Of a DNA stretch of 6,180 bases, positions 1 to 6,044 are shown one piece after another. The notes under the pieces were generated by a model. It was not told where the DNA came from. It saw only the letters and a program-made list of their open reading frames with translations, and did not search any database. Origin of the DNA: Candidatus Aenigmatarchaeota archaeon (GTDB lineage: Archaea > Aenigmatarchaeota > Aenigmatarchaeia > QMZP01 > QMZT01); the NCBI GenBank assembly GCA_030634615.1, contig DAOWAL010000076.1, positions 1-6,180 on the forward strand, in the 5' to 3' direction. The stretch's first letter is position 1. Every line of letters starts with the position of its first letter. The position numbers and the translations under genes were made by a program.

Positions 1-53
1 AAATATCAAGTATGCTATTCATCCCCTCTTTATATTCTCTAAAAGCACGGTAG

Positions 54-68
54 AAGAATCTCATTCTT
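54..68. repeat. Inverted repeat upstream of the lipoprotein promoter
   Basis: AAGAAT and ATTCTT form perfect 6-base arms around CTC. The repeat lies about 16 bases upstream of the TATA-like stretch of the lipoprotein gene, where an archaeal activator or repressor could bind. It could also be a small hairpin at the 3' end of an upstream transcript. In AT-rich DNA such short palindromes also arise by chance, so its function is only inferred. Confidence 0.3.
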
Positions 69-84
69 ACAAATATACAATAAG

Positions 85-97
85 CTTTTAATTTTTA
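85..97 (+). promoter_or_regulatory. TATA-like promoter of the lipoprotein gene
   Basis: The T/A stretch CTTTTAATTTTTA is centred roughly 30 bases before the ATG at 122. This is close to the TATA-to-start distance expected when an archaeal transcript begins at or just before the start codon. No well-spaced ribosome binding site precedes that ATG: the only GGAG, at 100-103, is 18 bases away. Confidence 0.4.
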
Positions 98-121
98 TTG
101 GAGCTAAGTGAATCTTTAGTT

Positions 122-685
122 ATGGAGAAGCATTTGTTTGTTTTGACCACACTGTTTGTTGTACTCGCCGTGAGCGGCTGCAACCAGCAACCAAAAAGCA
201 GTGGTAACGAAACAATAGAATTTGAGTATTACAATGTCAGCAATGACAGTCTTATTCCTAAAGGCGATTTTGTATTCAAGATGCATGGTGAGAATGAAAT
301 GTGGATAAAACCAAACAGAACACAGAAATTCTATGCTGTTTTTAACAATGTTGACGATGACGGGAAAGTTCATGAATTTATAGCAAGAATGCATCCATCT
401 GCTGCTAACTTTGATGTCATGGCAGCATACAAATGCCTGCACTTTAAGACATGCGCTCCTTTGATAAGGGACATGAACGACATGACACTGCAGCCATCAG
501 TTACTGAAACTATCAACTACACATTTGTGGGTTTAAACATGATGGGATTCAGTGTTCCGGAAGATGCTGTCAAAGGCGTATATCTTTACAACATGGTTGC
601 ATGCCAGGACATGGAGTTTTCAGAATGCATTGAAACAGAAGCCAACTGGGGACCAAACATCCCAATTATTCTTAACATTATTTGA
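122..685 (+). CDS. Secreted lipoprotein of unknown function
   Basis: This 187-residue protein starts with a short charged end (MEKH), a hydrophobic stretch (residues 5-17) and a lipobox VSGC. Cys20 would be lipid-modified after signal-peptide cleavage, anchoring the mature protein outside the cell membrane. The mature part carries five N-X-S/T sequons (N29, N38, N41, N65, N132), consistent with archaeal N-glycosylation. It also has two cysteine pairs, C105/C111 and C161/C169, that could form disulfides. No further membrane segment is visible and I recognise no domain; a beta-rich, immunoglobulin-like fold is only a guess from the alternating hydrophobic pattern. ATG 122 is preferred over an in-frame TTG at 98, because that start adds an acidic extension before the signal peptide and the TATA-like box overlaps it. 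The gene converges with a small minus-strand ORF 6 bases away. Confidence 0.85.
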   Translation: MEKHLFVLTTLFVVLAVSGCNQQPKSSGNETIEFEYYNVSNDSLIPKGDFVFKMHGENEMWIKPNRTQKFYAVFNNVDDDGKVHEFIARMHPSAANFDVMAAYKCLHFKTCAPLIRDMNDMTLQPSVTETINYTFVGLNMMGFSVPEDAVKGVYLYNMVACQDMEFSECIETEANWGPNIPIILNII

Positions 686-686
686 G

Positions 687-692
687 TTTTTT
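687..692 (+). terminator. Poly-T terminator after the lipoprotein gene
   Basis: A run of six T residues begins two bases after the lipoprotein stop codon, and a second T-run lies at 740-745. Archaeal RNA polymerase terminates at T-tracts on the coding strand without needing a hairpin. The position suits this, but the run is short. Confidence 0.35.
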
Positions 693-907
693 CATCCCAA
701 AAGTATTAGACTATATAACTTATCGATAAATCTGTTGTCTTTTTTCTTAGCTGCTTGGTCAACAACACCTGCTACAAAAGGTCCGCTTTCCATCTTAAAC
801 ATTTTCGCACCATATATTTCCAAAAAATCGTAATTGGCGGGACAGAAATGGTTATAGAATTTTTTTCCACATCTATACTCTTTCTTAAATCGATTATGGG
901 TACCCAT
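692..907 (-). CDS. Possible small orphan protein, 71 residues
   Basis: From ATG 907 the frame encodes 71 residues and ends 6 bases from the convergent lipoprotein stop, a common gene arrangement. The protein is basic at its N-terminus (MGTHNRFKKEYRCGKKF), holds two cysteines eight residues apart, and has a middle section (FLEIYGAKMFKMESGPFVAG) with protein-like composition. A TTG at 913 could extend it by two residues. A TATA-like stretch at 925-939 is centred about 25 bases upstream of ATG 907. I do not recognise the family. It may be a real small gene or the remnant of a longer one. It is preferred over the overlapping plus-strand frames because those lack both promoter spacing and protein-like composition. 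Confidence 0.45.
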   Translation of the reverse strand: MGTHNRFKKEYRCGKKFYNHFCPANYDFLEIYGAKMFKMESGPFVAGVVDQAAKKKDNRFIDKLYSLILLG

Positions 908-1032
908 TACCAATATTCTATATGTAAATTAATTTAAGGAACGCGTTATCCAAATTATTCTCAACGTTCTTTAGTAGCGTTCTAAACTTTTAATCATATT
1001 ACCTATTTAAAAGTAATTACAATACTTATTCT
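908..1032. promoter_or_regulatory. Divergent promoter region with palindrome and direct repeats
   Basis: This 125-base spacer separates the possible minus-strand gene ending at 907 from the 282-residue gene starting at 1033. It holds a minus-strand TATA-like stretch (925-939), the 8-base palindrome AACGCGTT (940-947), and two direct CGTTCT repeats (965-970 and 978-983) starting 13 bases apart. A plus-strand TATA box TATTTAAAAG (1004-1013) is centred about 25 bases before ATG 1033. The repeats lie upstream of the TATA box, where an archaeal activator would bind, but this is inference. Confidence 0.4.
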
Positions 1033-1881
1033 ATGATCAAACCGGTTGAATTATACACGGGTTTTGATAATAGATTCTTCAAAACGAGGCAATCGGCTAC
1101 TAATGGAGCCGCCGACGAAGCTGAAATAGCGGAACCTGGTTCCATATACAAGTCTTTTTTGGACGGTTATAAAGATGCCATTGATGCTGTCATATTAGAT
1201 GAAGCACAACCAGAGGATATTGAAAACGAATTTTACAGTAAATTGAACGAGCTGGTTCGTTCTGAACACTTGCAAAGTACTTCGCTCAGAAATCATTATG
1301 ATGTAGAAAATGAATTCAGCATCCCTGATTTATGTAATTCTGAAGGTCTTCCCCAATTAACTAAAGGTAACAGACCTTATGCAAGTAGCAGGATATCATC
1401 TCACCTGTATAGATTGTATGATCCACGTGGTTATCATATGGATTGGATTCATTCTGGGTCAAAGTGTCCTGATTTGAAGAACCATTTCTGTAAAGAATTC
1501 ACGAAGGGCTATGTAGCTCATGCTTTCACCATTGAGAACCCATGTCATGAGGATTACATGAAAATACGGTATGTGATTGGTACCGAAGGCAACGGGACTT
1601 TCGCTTTCTGGACCATAGCACCATATGTCTATCAAGGATTGATCGAAAGAGGGATGGGCTCCAATGACGCCATGAAAAACGTGTTCGATTGGATAAGGAG
1701 AGCTCATGATAGGGCTCCGGAAGAAAGAGGAGATAAAGGTCGTAACAACCATTTCGAGCATACCCGTTTCAACAGGTTTGGTATGTATATCAATTCCGGC
1801 GAACCCCTAGGCTTTGACGAAAGGATGCCATCGCACTTGAGATCGAGACTGATTTCCAAGACGGTTTCAAGGGAATTGTAA
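1033..1881 (+). CDS. Unrecognised soluble protein, 282 residues
   Basis: I do not recognise this protein. It has no signal peptide and no membrane segment, so it is probably cytoplasmic. The N-terminal third is acidic and probably helical. The C-terminal half is rich in aromatic and charged residues (for example IRRAHDRAPEERGDKGRNNH), with many Arg and His near the end. Four cysteines (C101, C145, C153, C171) and nearby histidines (H140, H151, H172) cluster in the middle; C145, H151, C153, C171 and H172 could bind a metal, which is inference. The start is supported by a TATA box at 1004-1013 at leaderless distance and by the absence of a ribosome binding site. The gene stands alone. It is followed on the same strand by a broken coding remnant in another frame, which may be unrelated. 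Confidence 0.75.
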   Translation: MIKPVELYTGFDNRFFKTRQSATNGAADEAEIAEPGSIYKSFLDGYKDAIDAVILDEAQPEDIENEFYSKLNELVRSEHLQSTSLRNHYDVENEFSIPDLCNSEGLPQLTKGNRPYASSRISSHLYRLYDPRGYHMDWIHSGSKCPDLKNHFCKEFTKGYVAHAFTIENPCHEDYMKIRYVIGTEGNGTFAFWTIAPYVYQGLIERGMGSNDAMKNVFDWIRRAHDRAPEERGDKGRNNHFEHTRFNRFGMYINSGEPLGFDERMPSHLRSRLISKTVSREL

Positions 1882-1900
1882 AAAAATTAAAAGTGCAGAG

Positions 1901-2152
1901 CCTGAATGTCAGTACTTGGAATTCTACAATAACTTTTCGTTAGAATGAAGATTTCTCCACTGAAATAACATCAAAGAATCACAAGATAAGGAACTTCTAT
2001 TTCATGTTTTCAACACTTCTGTACAACCTGTGGGTCGTTGTAACTCGTTCCTGAGCATATACCTATTCGGTGAGCAGGTCGATTACAGGATAATGACAGC
2101 GAAGATGTTCATGAGGAAGTTTTATGAAGCTTATACGGATTATGTTACCTAA
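1901..2152 (+). pseudogene. Broken coding remnant ending in an FYEAY tail
   Basis: One plus-strand frame reads PECQYLEFYNNFSLE, then TGA (1946), RFLH, TGA (1961), then 62 uninterrupted codons from 1964 to a TAA at 2150-2152. The open part includes VQPVGRCNSFLSIYLFGEQ and ends FMRKFYEAYTDYVT. There is no ATG near the front; the only candidate starts are a GTG at 2030 and ATGs at 2093, 2105 and 2111. Its final 14 residues match the tail at 2847-2891 with mostly conservative changes (R/Q, D/E, V/I), which suggests that both once were selected protein sequence. I infer the 3' end of a decayed gene. TGA is unlikely to be recoded, because three other genes in this window end with TGA. I do not recognise the family. 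Confidence 0.5.
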
Positions 2153-2176
2153 AATGAATTATAAAATGAGGAAGAT

Positions 2177-2773
2177 TTATTCCTTGGCTTCGACTTCCTT
2201 TTTCGGCTTGTTATTTTTCACACTCATTGCGAAAATATAGTTTCCAATTTTGTTAAATAGATTTGGGAAATATCCATCGTAATCAAGTTCGTCTTTTTCG
2301 TAAAGCATTTCTGCTTTCGGGATTGCATTTTTCAGTTCATTAACTCCAATATCAAAAAATTGTTTTAAGTTACGTTCTTCAGCAAATTTGACACTCATAA
2401 ACCTTCTAAGTTCTCCGGAATTAGTTTCTTGCTCTATGAAATTTTCGAAACCATTAATTTTTACAAATGTTCCATCGTAAAGTTTTATTTCATCCGGGAT
2501 CAATCCCAAAACATCTTTTTTTCCTCCCACTGTATCGTGAAAGGATTTTCTGACTTCGCCTATGAAATTCTCGAATTTCTTAGCGGAACCTTCGAAAAAA
2601 CGTTCTATGACACCCCCGTATTCACGTGTAACGTTTCTGTACAGTTTGGGGTCTTTGAAATAAACAGCGGAAGCCAGTCCTCTCAGAGCTGCAGCGACTT
2701 GTGTATTATCGTGAATGTAACTTTTTTCACCTTGACCATCGGTGTATCTTAAACAGAGAGTTGATTTATTCAT
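2177..2773 (-). CDS. Unrecognised protein, 198 residues, in a duplicated-promoter module
   Basis: This soluble 198-residue protein has no signal peptide or membrane helix and ends in a charged tail (KNNKPKKEVEAKE). Its middle is rich in Phe, Lys and Glu, suggesting a mostly helical fold (for example RFFEGSAKKFENFIGEVRK). No catalytic motif or known family is evident. The start at 2773 is backed by a TATA-like box at 2788-2803, centred some 22 bases upstream, with no ribosome binding site, so the transcript is probably leaderless. The 3' end converges on the FYEAY remnant, 24 bases away. The upstream region shares four blocks with that of the next minus-strand gene, so the two are probably co-regulated or sit in duplicated slots. 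Its first 30 residues have a strand-then-helix pattern loosely like that of the 82-residue neighbour, too weak to claim homology. Confidence 0.75.
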   Translation of the reverse strand: MNKSTLCLRYTDGQGEKSYIHDNTQVAAALRGLASAVYFKDPKLYRNVTREYGGVIERFFEGSAKKFENFIGEVRKSFHDTVGGKKDVLGLIPDEIKLYDGTFVKINGFENFIEQETNSGELRRFMSVKFAEERNLKQFFDIGVNELKNAIPKAEMLYEKDELDYDGYFPNLFNKIGNYIFAMSVKNNKPKKEVEAKE

Positions 2774-2845
2774 ATTGATATGAAATTACTATAAAATTTT
2801 ATAAAACGTTTCTATTCCAAAATTATTGGACATTTCCATCTACTG
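2771..2845 (-). promoter_or_regulatory. Promoter and upstream element, first copy
   Basis: Given on the plus strand, this region holds CATATTGAT at the start codon (2771-2779), ACTATAAAA as the TATA core (2788-2796), TTATTGGACATT (2823-2834) and TTTCCATCTACTG (2833-2845). All four recur in the same order upstream of the 82-residue gene. The distal blocks begin 50 bases from the start codon, beyond the TATA box, as expected of a regulator-binding site. Common descent by duplication is an alternative explanation that needs no regulator. Confidence 0.5.
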
Positions 2846-2846
2846 G

Positions 2847-2891
2847 TTCATGCAGAAGTTTTATGAAGCGTATAAAGAATATATTCCTTGA
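2847..2891 (+). pseudogene. Second FYEAY tail fragment
   Basis: Fourteen codons read FMQKFYEAYKEYIP followed by TGA, matching the remnant that ends at 2152 in both DNA (TTCATG..GAAGTTTTATGAAGC) and protein. Similarity to the first copy begins at 2847, immediately after the upstream promoter block ends at 2845, so the 5' part of the gene is missing. The frame continues upstream for a few codons (LDISIYW), but these come from the promoter element. It ends 29 bases before the 3' end of the convergent 82-residue gene, almost the same geometry as the first copy. Confidence 0.5.
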
Positions 2892-2920
2892 GAAATGAAG
2901 CGTTTGCTTATTTCAAATAT

Positions 2921-3169
2921 TTACAATTCAATTTTTTTGCAAACATATACCTGATGACGTTTAATTATTTTATTTTTTCCTGCAAACCAACCAGGGGGAT
3001 CATCCACGTATAATTTGTCACAATTTTCCATGAGGATTTGTTCTACTTCTTCAGGACTATTTCCAGCTATTATTTTGTAATCATCACCGACCTTGAGATA
3101 AACCCTGTCAAATTCACCGATTACATCAACGGAAAGTTGATCAACTCTAGCTTCCCATTCAGTTGCCAT
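2921..3169 (-). CDS. Unrecognised small protein, 82 residues
   Basis: This acidic soluble protein begins MATEWEARVDQLSVDVIGEF and has a central strand-strand-helix pattern (VYLKVGDDYKIIAG, then SPEEVEQILMENC). It ends with a basic segment (KNKIIKRHQVYVCKKIEL). Two cysteines are present, at ENC and YVC. No membrane segment, signal peptide or known domain is seen. The start is supported by a TATA box at 3189-3197, centred about 24 bases upstream, and no ribosome binding site. The gene forms the second module of the repeated region, with the same upstream blocks as the 198-residue gene. Size and context would fit a small regulatory or antitoxin-like protein, but nothing in the sequence shows that. 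Confidence 0.7.
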   Translation of the reverse strand: MATEWEARVDQLSVDVIGEFDRVYLKVGDDYKIIAGNSPEEVEQILMENCDKLYVDDPPGWFAGKNKIIKRHQVYVCKKIEL

Positions 3170-3259
3170 ATTGATGATTTGTGGATAAACTATAAAAATC
3201 GTATGTGAACCATGATATTATATTTTATTTATTGGACATTTTTTCGTTTCCATCTACTG
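3167..3259 (-). promoter_or_regulatory. Promoter and upstream element, second copy
   Basis: On the plus strand the blocks are CATATTGAT (3167-3175), ACTATAAAA (3189-3197), TTATTGGACATT (3229-3240) and TTTCCATCTACTG (3247-3259). The last two overlap in the first copy but are separated here by about six extra bases, and the spacing from the TATA core to the distal blocks is also longer. Preserved order with changed spacing points to an old duplication rather than a very recent one. Confidence 0.5.
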
Positions 3260-3260
3260 A

Positions 3261-3272
3261 AGAACACGTTCT
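3261..3272. promoter_or_regulatory. Inverted repeat upstream of the Cdc48 operon promoter
   Basis: AGAAC and GTTCT form perfect arms around AC. The site lies about 25 bases upstream of the TATA box at 3297, a position open to activator binding. The first gene of the operon encodes a small winged-helix protein, so autoregulation through this site is conceivable. The palindrome is short and may be chance. Confidence 0.3.
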
Positions 3273-3296
3273 ATTTAAATACCTTTAGTGTAAATG

Positions 3297-3306
3297 TTTA
3301 TATACT
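3297..3306 (+). promoter_or_regulatory. TATA box of the winged-helix/Cdc48 operon
   Basis: TTTATATACT lies about 60 bases before the first start codon. Transcription starting 25 bases downstream would give a leader of roughly 30 bases, and that leader contains the ribosome binding site AAGGTGA (3351-3357). A second A/T-rich box, CTATTTAAATA (3271-3281), lies further upstream and could be an alternative. This leadered arrangement differs from the leaderless-type promoters of the other genes here. Confidence 0.5.
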
Positions 3307-3361
3307 ACAATATACAAAGATAACGTAAGGAATATAGAATTGACCACATTAAGGTGAATTG

Positions 3362-3574
3362 ATGCGAAGAGATCCGCTTGAGATAATGAAGCTAATACTT
3401 GCAGAACTGGAAGAAGCCAAGGAAGCCATGAGCCTTAATGCGATTTCGGAAAAGACAGGCATACACAATATTACTGTAAGACGGTATGTCAGAATGATAG
3501 AAATTGTAAGAGAAGAACCTGAAATCGAGGTCATAAGAACAAAGCATTCCATTATAGTGAGGCTGAGGAGATAA
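3362..3574 (+). CDS. Small winged helix-turn-helix protein
   Basis: This 70-residue protein is about the minimum size for a winged helix. Helix 1 spans about 6-22, helix 2 (LNAISEKTG) 25-33 and the likely recognition helix (NITVRRYVRMIEIVREE) 36-52. A two-strand wing (EIEVIRTKHSIIVRLRR) completes the fold. The many arginines fit DNA binding. There is no ligand or oligomerisation domain, so it may act as a dimer or with a partner. ATG 3362 is chosen over the adjacent TTG at 3359 because AAGGTGA ends 4 bases before the ATG. It is the first gene of the operon: the next starts 2 bases after its stop. Regulating its own operon is a natural inference, not shown. A nucleic-acid-binding role other than repression is also possible. 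Confidence 0.8.
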   Translation: MRRDPLEIMKLILAELEEAKEAMSLNAISEKTGIHNITVRRYVRMIEIVREEPEIEVIRTKHSIIVRLRR

Positions 3575-3576
3575 TT

Positions 3577-3741
3577 ATGAAGATATCAAAGATTTTTAAT
3601 AAAAAGGAAAGGGAAATTCCGCTGAAACCTGAAACAAAACTTCAGGCAAAGCAGATGAACATTTCCGACTTTGGAAATGAAAAAACAGTCGATGTGATGG
3701 AAAAACTTAATATTGATAGTATAATTTTGGAGAAGAGGTGA
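3577..3741 (+). CDS. Unrecognised 54-residue protein coupled to Cdc48
   Basis: This short frame reads [20 protein letters not shown], then a more hydrophilic part containing [20 protein letters not shown], and ends SIILEKR. It is basic at the N-terminus with no membrane helix or cysteine. The ribosome binding site GAGGAG (3565-3570) lies 6 bases before the ATG, inside the end of the preceding gene. The stop at 3739-3741 overlaps the Cdc48 ribosome binding site and an alternative GTG start of Cdc48. The tight packing on both sides makes translation likely. I do not recognise the family. A Cdc48 adaptor, or a partner of the winged-helix protein, is a hypothesis from position only. Confidence 0.7.
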   Translation: MKISKIFNKKEREIPLKPETKLQAKQMNISDFGNEKTVDVMEKLNIDSIILEKR

Positions 3742-3746
3742 ATAGT

Positions 3747-6044
3747 ATGAAAAGTGATGAAATTGGTTTAAGAGTAGGAGAACTCACAAACCGGGAGGAA
3801 TTTGGACGGGGTATTGTGAGAATGGATGCTAAGACGATGTCAAGCGTTGGTGTAAGAGAAGGTGACATTGTAGAACTGGGAGGTCAGAAAAAAACAGGTG
3901 CACTTGTTGCAAGAGCATATCCTTCAGACGTTGGTCTGAATGTTGCAAGGATAGATGGTCTGACAAGGATGAATACCGGTGTTGGTGTCGGGGAAACTAT
4001 TAAGATAAAGAAAGCCGATGTAAAGGAAGCCAAGAAAGTTGTTTTAGCACCGGCACAGAAAAACGAAGTTATCATGGTTCACCCTGATTTGCTCAGAAGA
4101 AATCTCTTCATTCGACCAGTTTTAAAAGGAGATGTTATTTCACCGCTTCCTGTTGTCAGGAGAAGGAGAGAAACAAACCCGTTTGAAGAGATGTTTAGAA
4201 GTCTTGGAATGGACATTGACATGGCAGGAGACGGCTTTACGCCAATTCCAGGTGAGACGAAATTTGTAGTTATTTCAACCCAGCCAGAAGGTATTGTAAA
4301 GATAACAGATACAACACATTTAGAATTAAGGAAGGAAGCTGTGGAAATTGAAGCAGGTAAAATACAGACGCTGACCTATGAGGATATAGGTGGGTTACAT
4401 AATTCAATAGAGAAAATAAGGGAAATGGTAGAATTGCCATTGAGACACCCTGAATTATTTTCTAAACTTGGTATAGATCCGCCAAAAGGTGTTTTACTCT
4501 ACGGACCACCGGGAACAGGTAAAACTCTGCTTGCAAAAGCTGTTGCAAATGAATCAGGTGCAAGTTTCTTTTCTGTTGCAGGACCTGAGATAATGAATAA
4601 ATTCTATGGTCAGTCAGAAGAGAACTTAAGAAAGGTATTCGAGGAAGCTGAGAAGGAAGCCCCGTCAATAATCTTTATTGATGAAATAGATTCCCTTGCA
4701 CCTAAAAGAGAAGAAGTAACAGGTGAAGTTGAAAAAAGAGTGGTTTCCCAGATGCTGACATTAATGGACGGACTGAAATCAAGAGGGAAAGTAATAGTAA
4801 TAGCTGCTACAAACAGAGAAAATGCTTTGGACCCTGCATTAAGAAGACCCGGAAGGTTTGACAGGGAAGTCGAAATCGGTGTTCCCGACAGAAAGGGAAG
4901 AATGGAAATACTCCAGATACACACAAGAAACATGCCAATGCAAAAGGATGTTGATTTGAAATGGCTTTCCGAAGTAACGTACGGTTTTGTGGGTGCAGAC
5001 TTAGGAGCACTTGCAAAGGAAGCTGCAATGTCTTCTCTTAGAAGAAACCTTCCACAGATATCCTGGAAAAAGGACGAGGAAATCCCGGAAGAAGTAATCA
5101 AAAAATTAATAGTGAACAAAAAGGATTTCGAAAATGCGCTCAGGATGGTAGAACCGTCCGCAATGCGTGAAGTAATGGTTGAGATACCGAATGTAAAATG
5201 GAAAGACGTCGGCGGGCTTGAAGATGTCAAGCAGTTACTGATAGAAACAGTTGAATGGCCGCTGAAAAACCCAGAATCATTCGAAAGAATAGGAATAAGA
5301 CCTCCAAAAGGAGTACTGCTCTATGGACCTCCGGGAACCGGAAAAACCATGCTTGCAAAAGCTGTCGCAAACGAATCTGATGCCAACTTTATCTCCATCC
5401 GGGGCCCGGAAGTCATGAGCAAATGGGTCGGTGAGAGTGAAAAGAGGATACGTGAAATATTCAAAAGAGCAAAACAGGTAGCACCAAGTATAATCTTCTT
5501 TGATGAAATGGATTCATTGGTACCAAAAAGAGGCAGCTCGATGGGAGGCTCAAAAGCAAATGAAAACGTAGTATCTCAGATACTAACAAACATGTCAGGT
5601 CTTGAAGACCTAAACGATGTCGTTGTCATAGGCGCAACAAACAGGCCCGATATAATAGACCCGGCACTGCTAAGACCCGGAAGGTTTGACAGACACATCC
5701 TGATACCTGAACCGGACGAAGATTCAAGGCTTGAGATACTTAAGATACATACGGCAAAAATGCCCCTGAAAGGTGTTGACATCAAAAAGATTGCAAATGA
5801 AACAAAGGGATATTCAGGCGCTGACTTAGAAGCTCTTTGCAGAGAAGCAGGAATAAATGCGCTAAGAGAAAACATAAAGGCAAATGAAGTCAAAAAGAAA
5901 CACTTTGACGAAGCAATGGATAGAGTAAAGCCTTCAATCGGTGCCGAGACACTCAAGTACTACGACACCATGATGGAAAAATTCAAAAACAGGGCACTTG
6001 AAAGCAAGAAATTAGAAGATGACGATGAAGGATATGTAGGGTGA
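3747..6044 (+). CDS. cdc48: Cdc48/VAT-type AAA+ ATPase
   Basis: This 765-residue protein is the archaeal counterpart of p97/VCP and Thermoplasma VAT, a hexameric cytoplasmic unfoldase that threads proteins through its central pore using ATP. The N-terminal double-psi barrel and second N subdomain cover about 5-185, with a charged insert at about 138-170 ([13 protein letters not shown] onward). The D1 ring has Walker A GPPGTGKT (253-260), pore residues F286-Y287, Walker B D312-E313 and arginine fingers R367/R370. The D2 ring has Walker A 527-534, pore residues W560-V561, Walker B D586-E587 and fingers R643/R646. All key residues of both rings are present, so both should hydrolyse ATP. The tail ends [11 protein letters not shown] 3747 is chosen because GAGGTGA ends 5 bases upstream; GTG 3738, which overlaps the previous stop, is an alternative adding three residues. 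It is the last gene of the operon. Confidence 0.97.
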   Translation: MKSDEIGLRVGELTNREEFGRGIVRMDAKTMSSVGVREGDIVELGGQKKTGALVARAYPSDVGLNVARIDGLTRMNTGVGVGETIKIKKADVKEAKKVVLAPAQKNEVIMVHPDLLRRNLFIRPVLKGDVISPLPVVRRRRETNPFEEMFRSLGMDIDMAGDGFTPIPGETKFVVISTQPEGIVKITDTTHLELRKEAVEIEAGKIQTLTYEDIGGLHNSIEKIREMVELPLRHPELFSKLGIDPPKGVLLYGPPGTGKTLLAKAVANESGASFFSVAGPEIMNKFYGQSEENLRKVFEEAEKEAPSIIFIDEIDSLAPKREEVTGEVEKRVVSQMLTLMDGLKSRGKVIVIAATNRENALDPALRRPGRFDREVEIGVPDRKGRMEILQIHTRNMPMQKDVDLKWLSEVTYGFVGADLGALAKEAAMSSLRRNLPQISWKKDEEIPEEVIKKLIVNKKDFENALRMVEPSAMREVMVEIPNVKWKDVGGLEDVKQLLIETVEWPLKNPESFERIGIRPPKGVLLYGPPGTGKTMLAKAVANESDANFISIRGPEVMSKWVGESEKRIREIFKRAKQVAPSIIFFDEMDSLVPKRGSSMGGSKANENVVSQILTNMSGLEDLNDVVVIGATNRPDIIDPALLRPGRFDRHILIPEPDEDSRLEILKIHTAKMPLKGVDIKKIANETKGYSGADLEALCREAGINALRENIKANEVKKKHFDEAMDRVKPSIGAETLKYYDTMMEKFKNRALESKKLEDDDEGYVG

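Noticed and set aside
1..22. Possible divergent minus-strand gene starting at ATG 22 and leaving the window.
   Set aside because: Only seven codons are visible; the purine-rich stretch directly touches the ATG, too close to act as a ribosome binding site.
98..121. TTG start at 98 for the lipoprotein.
   Set aside because: It would add eight residues with two glutamates before the signal peptide and would lie at the edge of the probable TATA box.
552..937. Plus-strand frames at 552-833 and 755-937.
   Set aside because: The first overlaps the lipoprotein coding sequence and has an Ile/Ser/Phe-rich composition; neither has a promoter at proper distance. The minus-strand frame in the same place fits better.
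1459..1761. Minus-strand 100-codon frame within the 282-residue gene, and the plus-strand frame at 2429-2752 within the 198-residue gene.
   Set aside because: Both lie opposite better-supported genes that have TATA boxes at the right distance.
1946..1963. Two in-frame TGA codons as possible recoding (selenocysteine or reassigned TGA).
   Set aside because: TGA ends the lipoprotein, the 54-residue protein and Cdc48 in this window, and no hairpin or start codon supports readthrough. Decay is simpler.
2018..2149. Loose resemblance of VGRCNSFLSIYLFGEQ...FYEAYTDYV to the catalytic-Cys half of OTU cysteine proteases.
   Set aside because: The Asp and Asn around the usual DGNC are missing, the spacing from Cys to FG is one residue short, and both copies of the tail stop before the region that would carry the catalytic His. 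A profile search would settle it.
3884..5956. Several minus-strand frames of 63-206 codons opposite Cdc48.
   Set aside because: They are Ser/Phe/Leu-rich antisense shadows of a strongly conserved gene with no promoters of their own.
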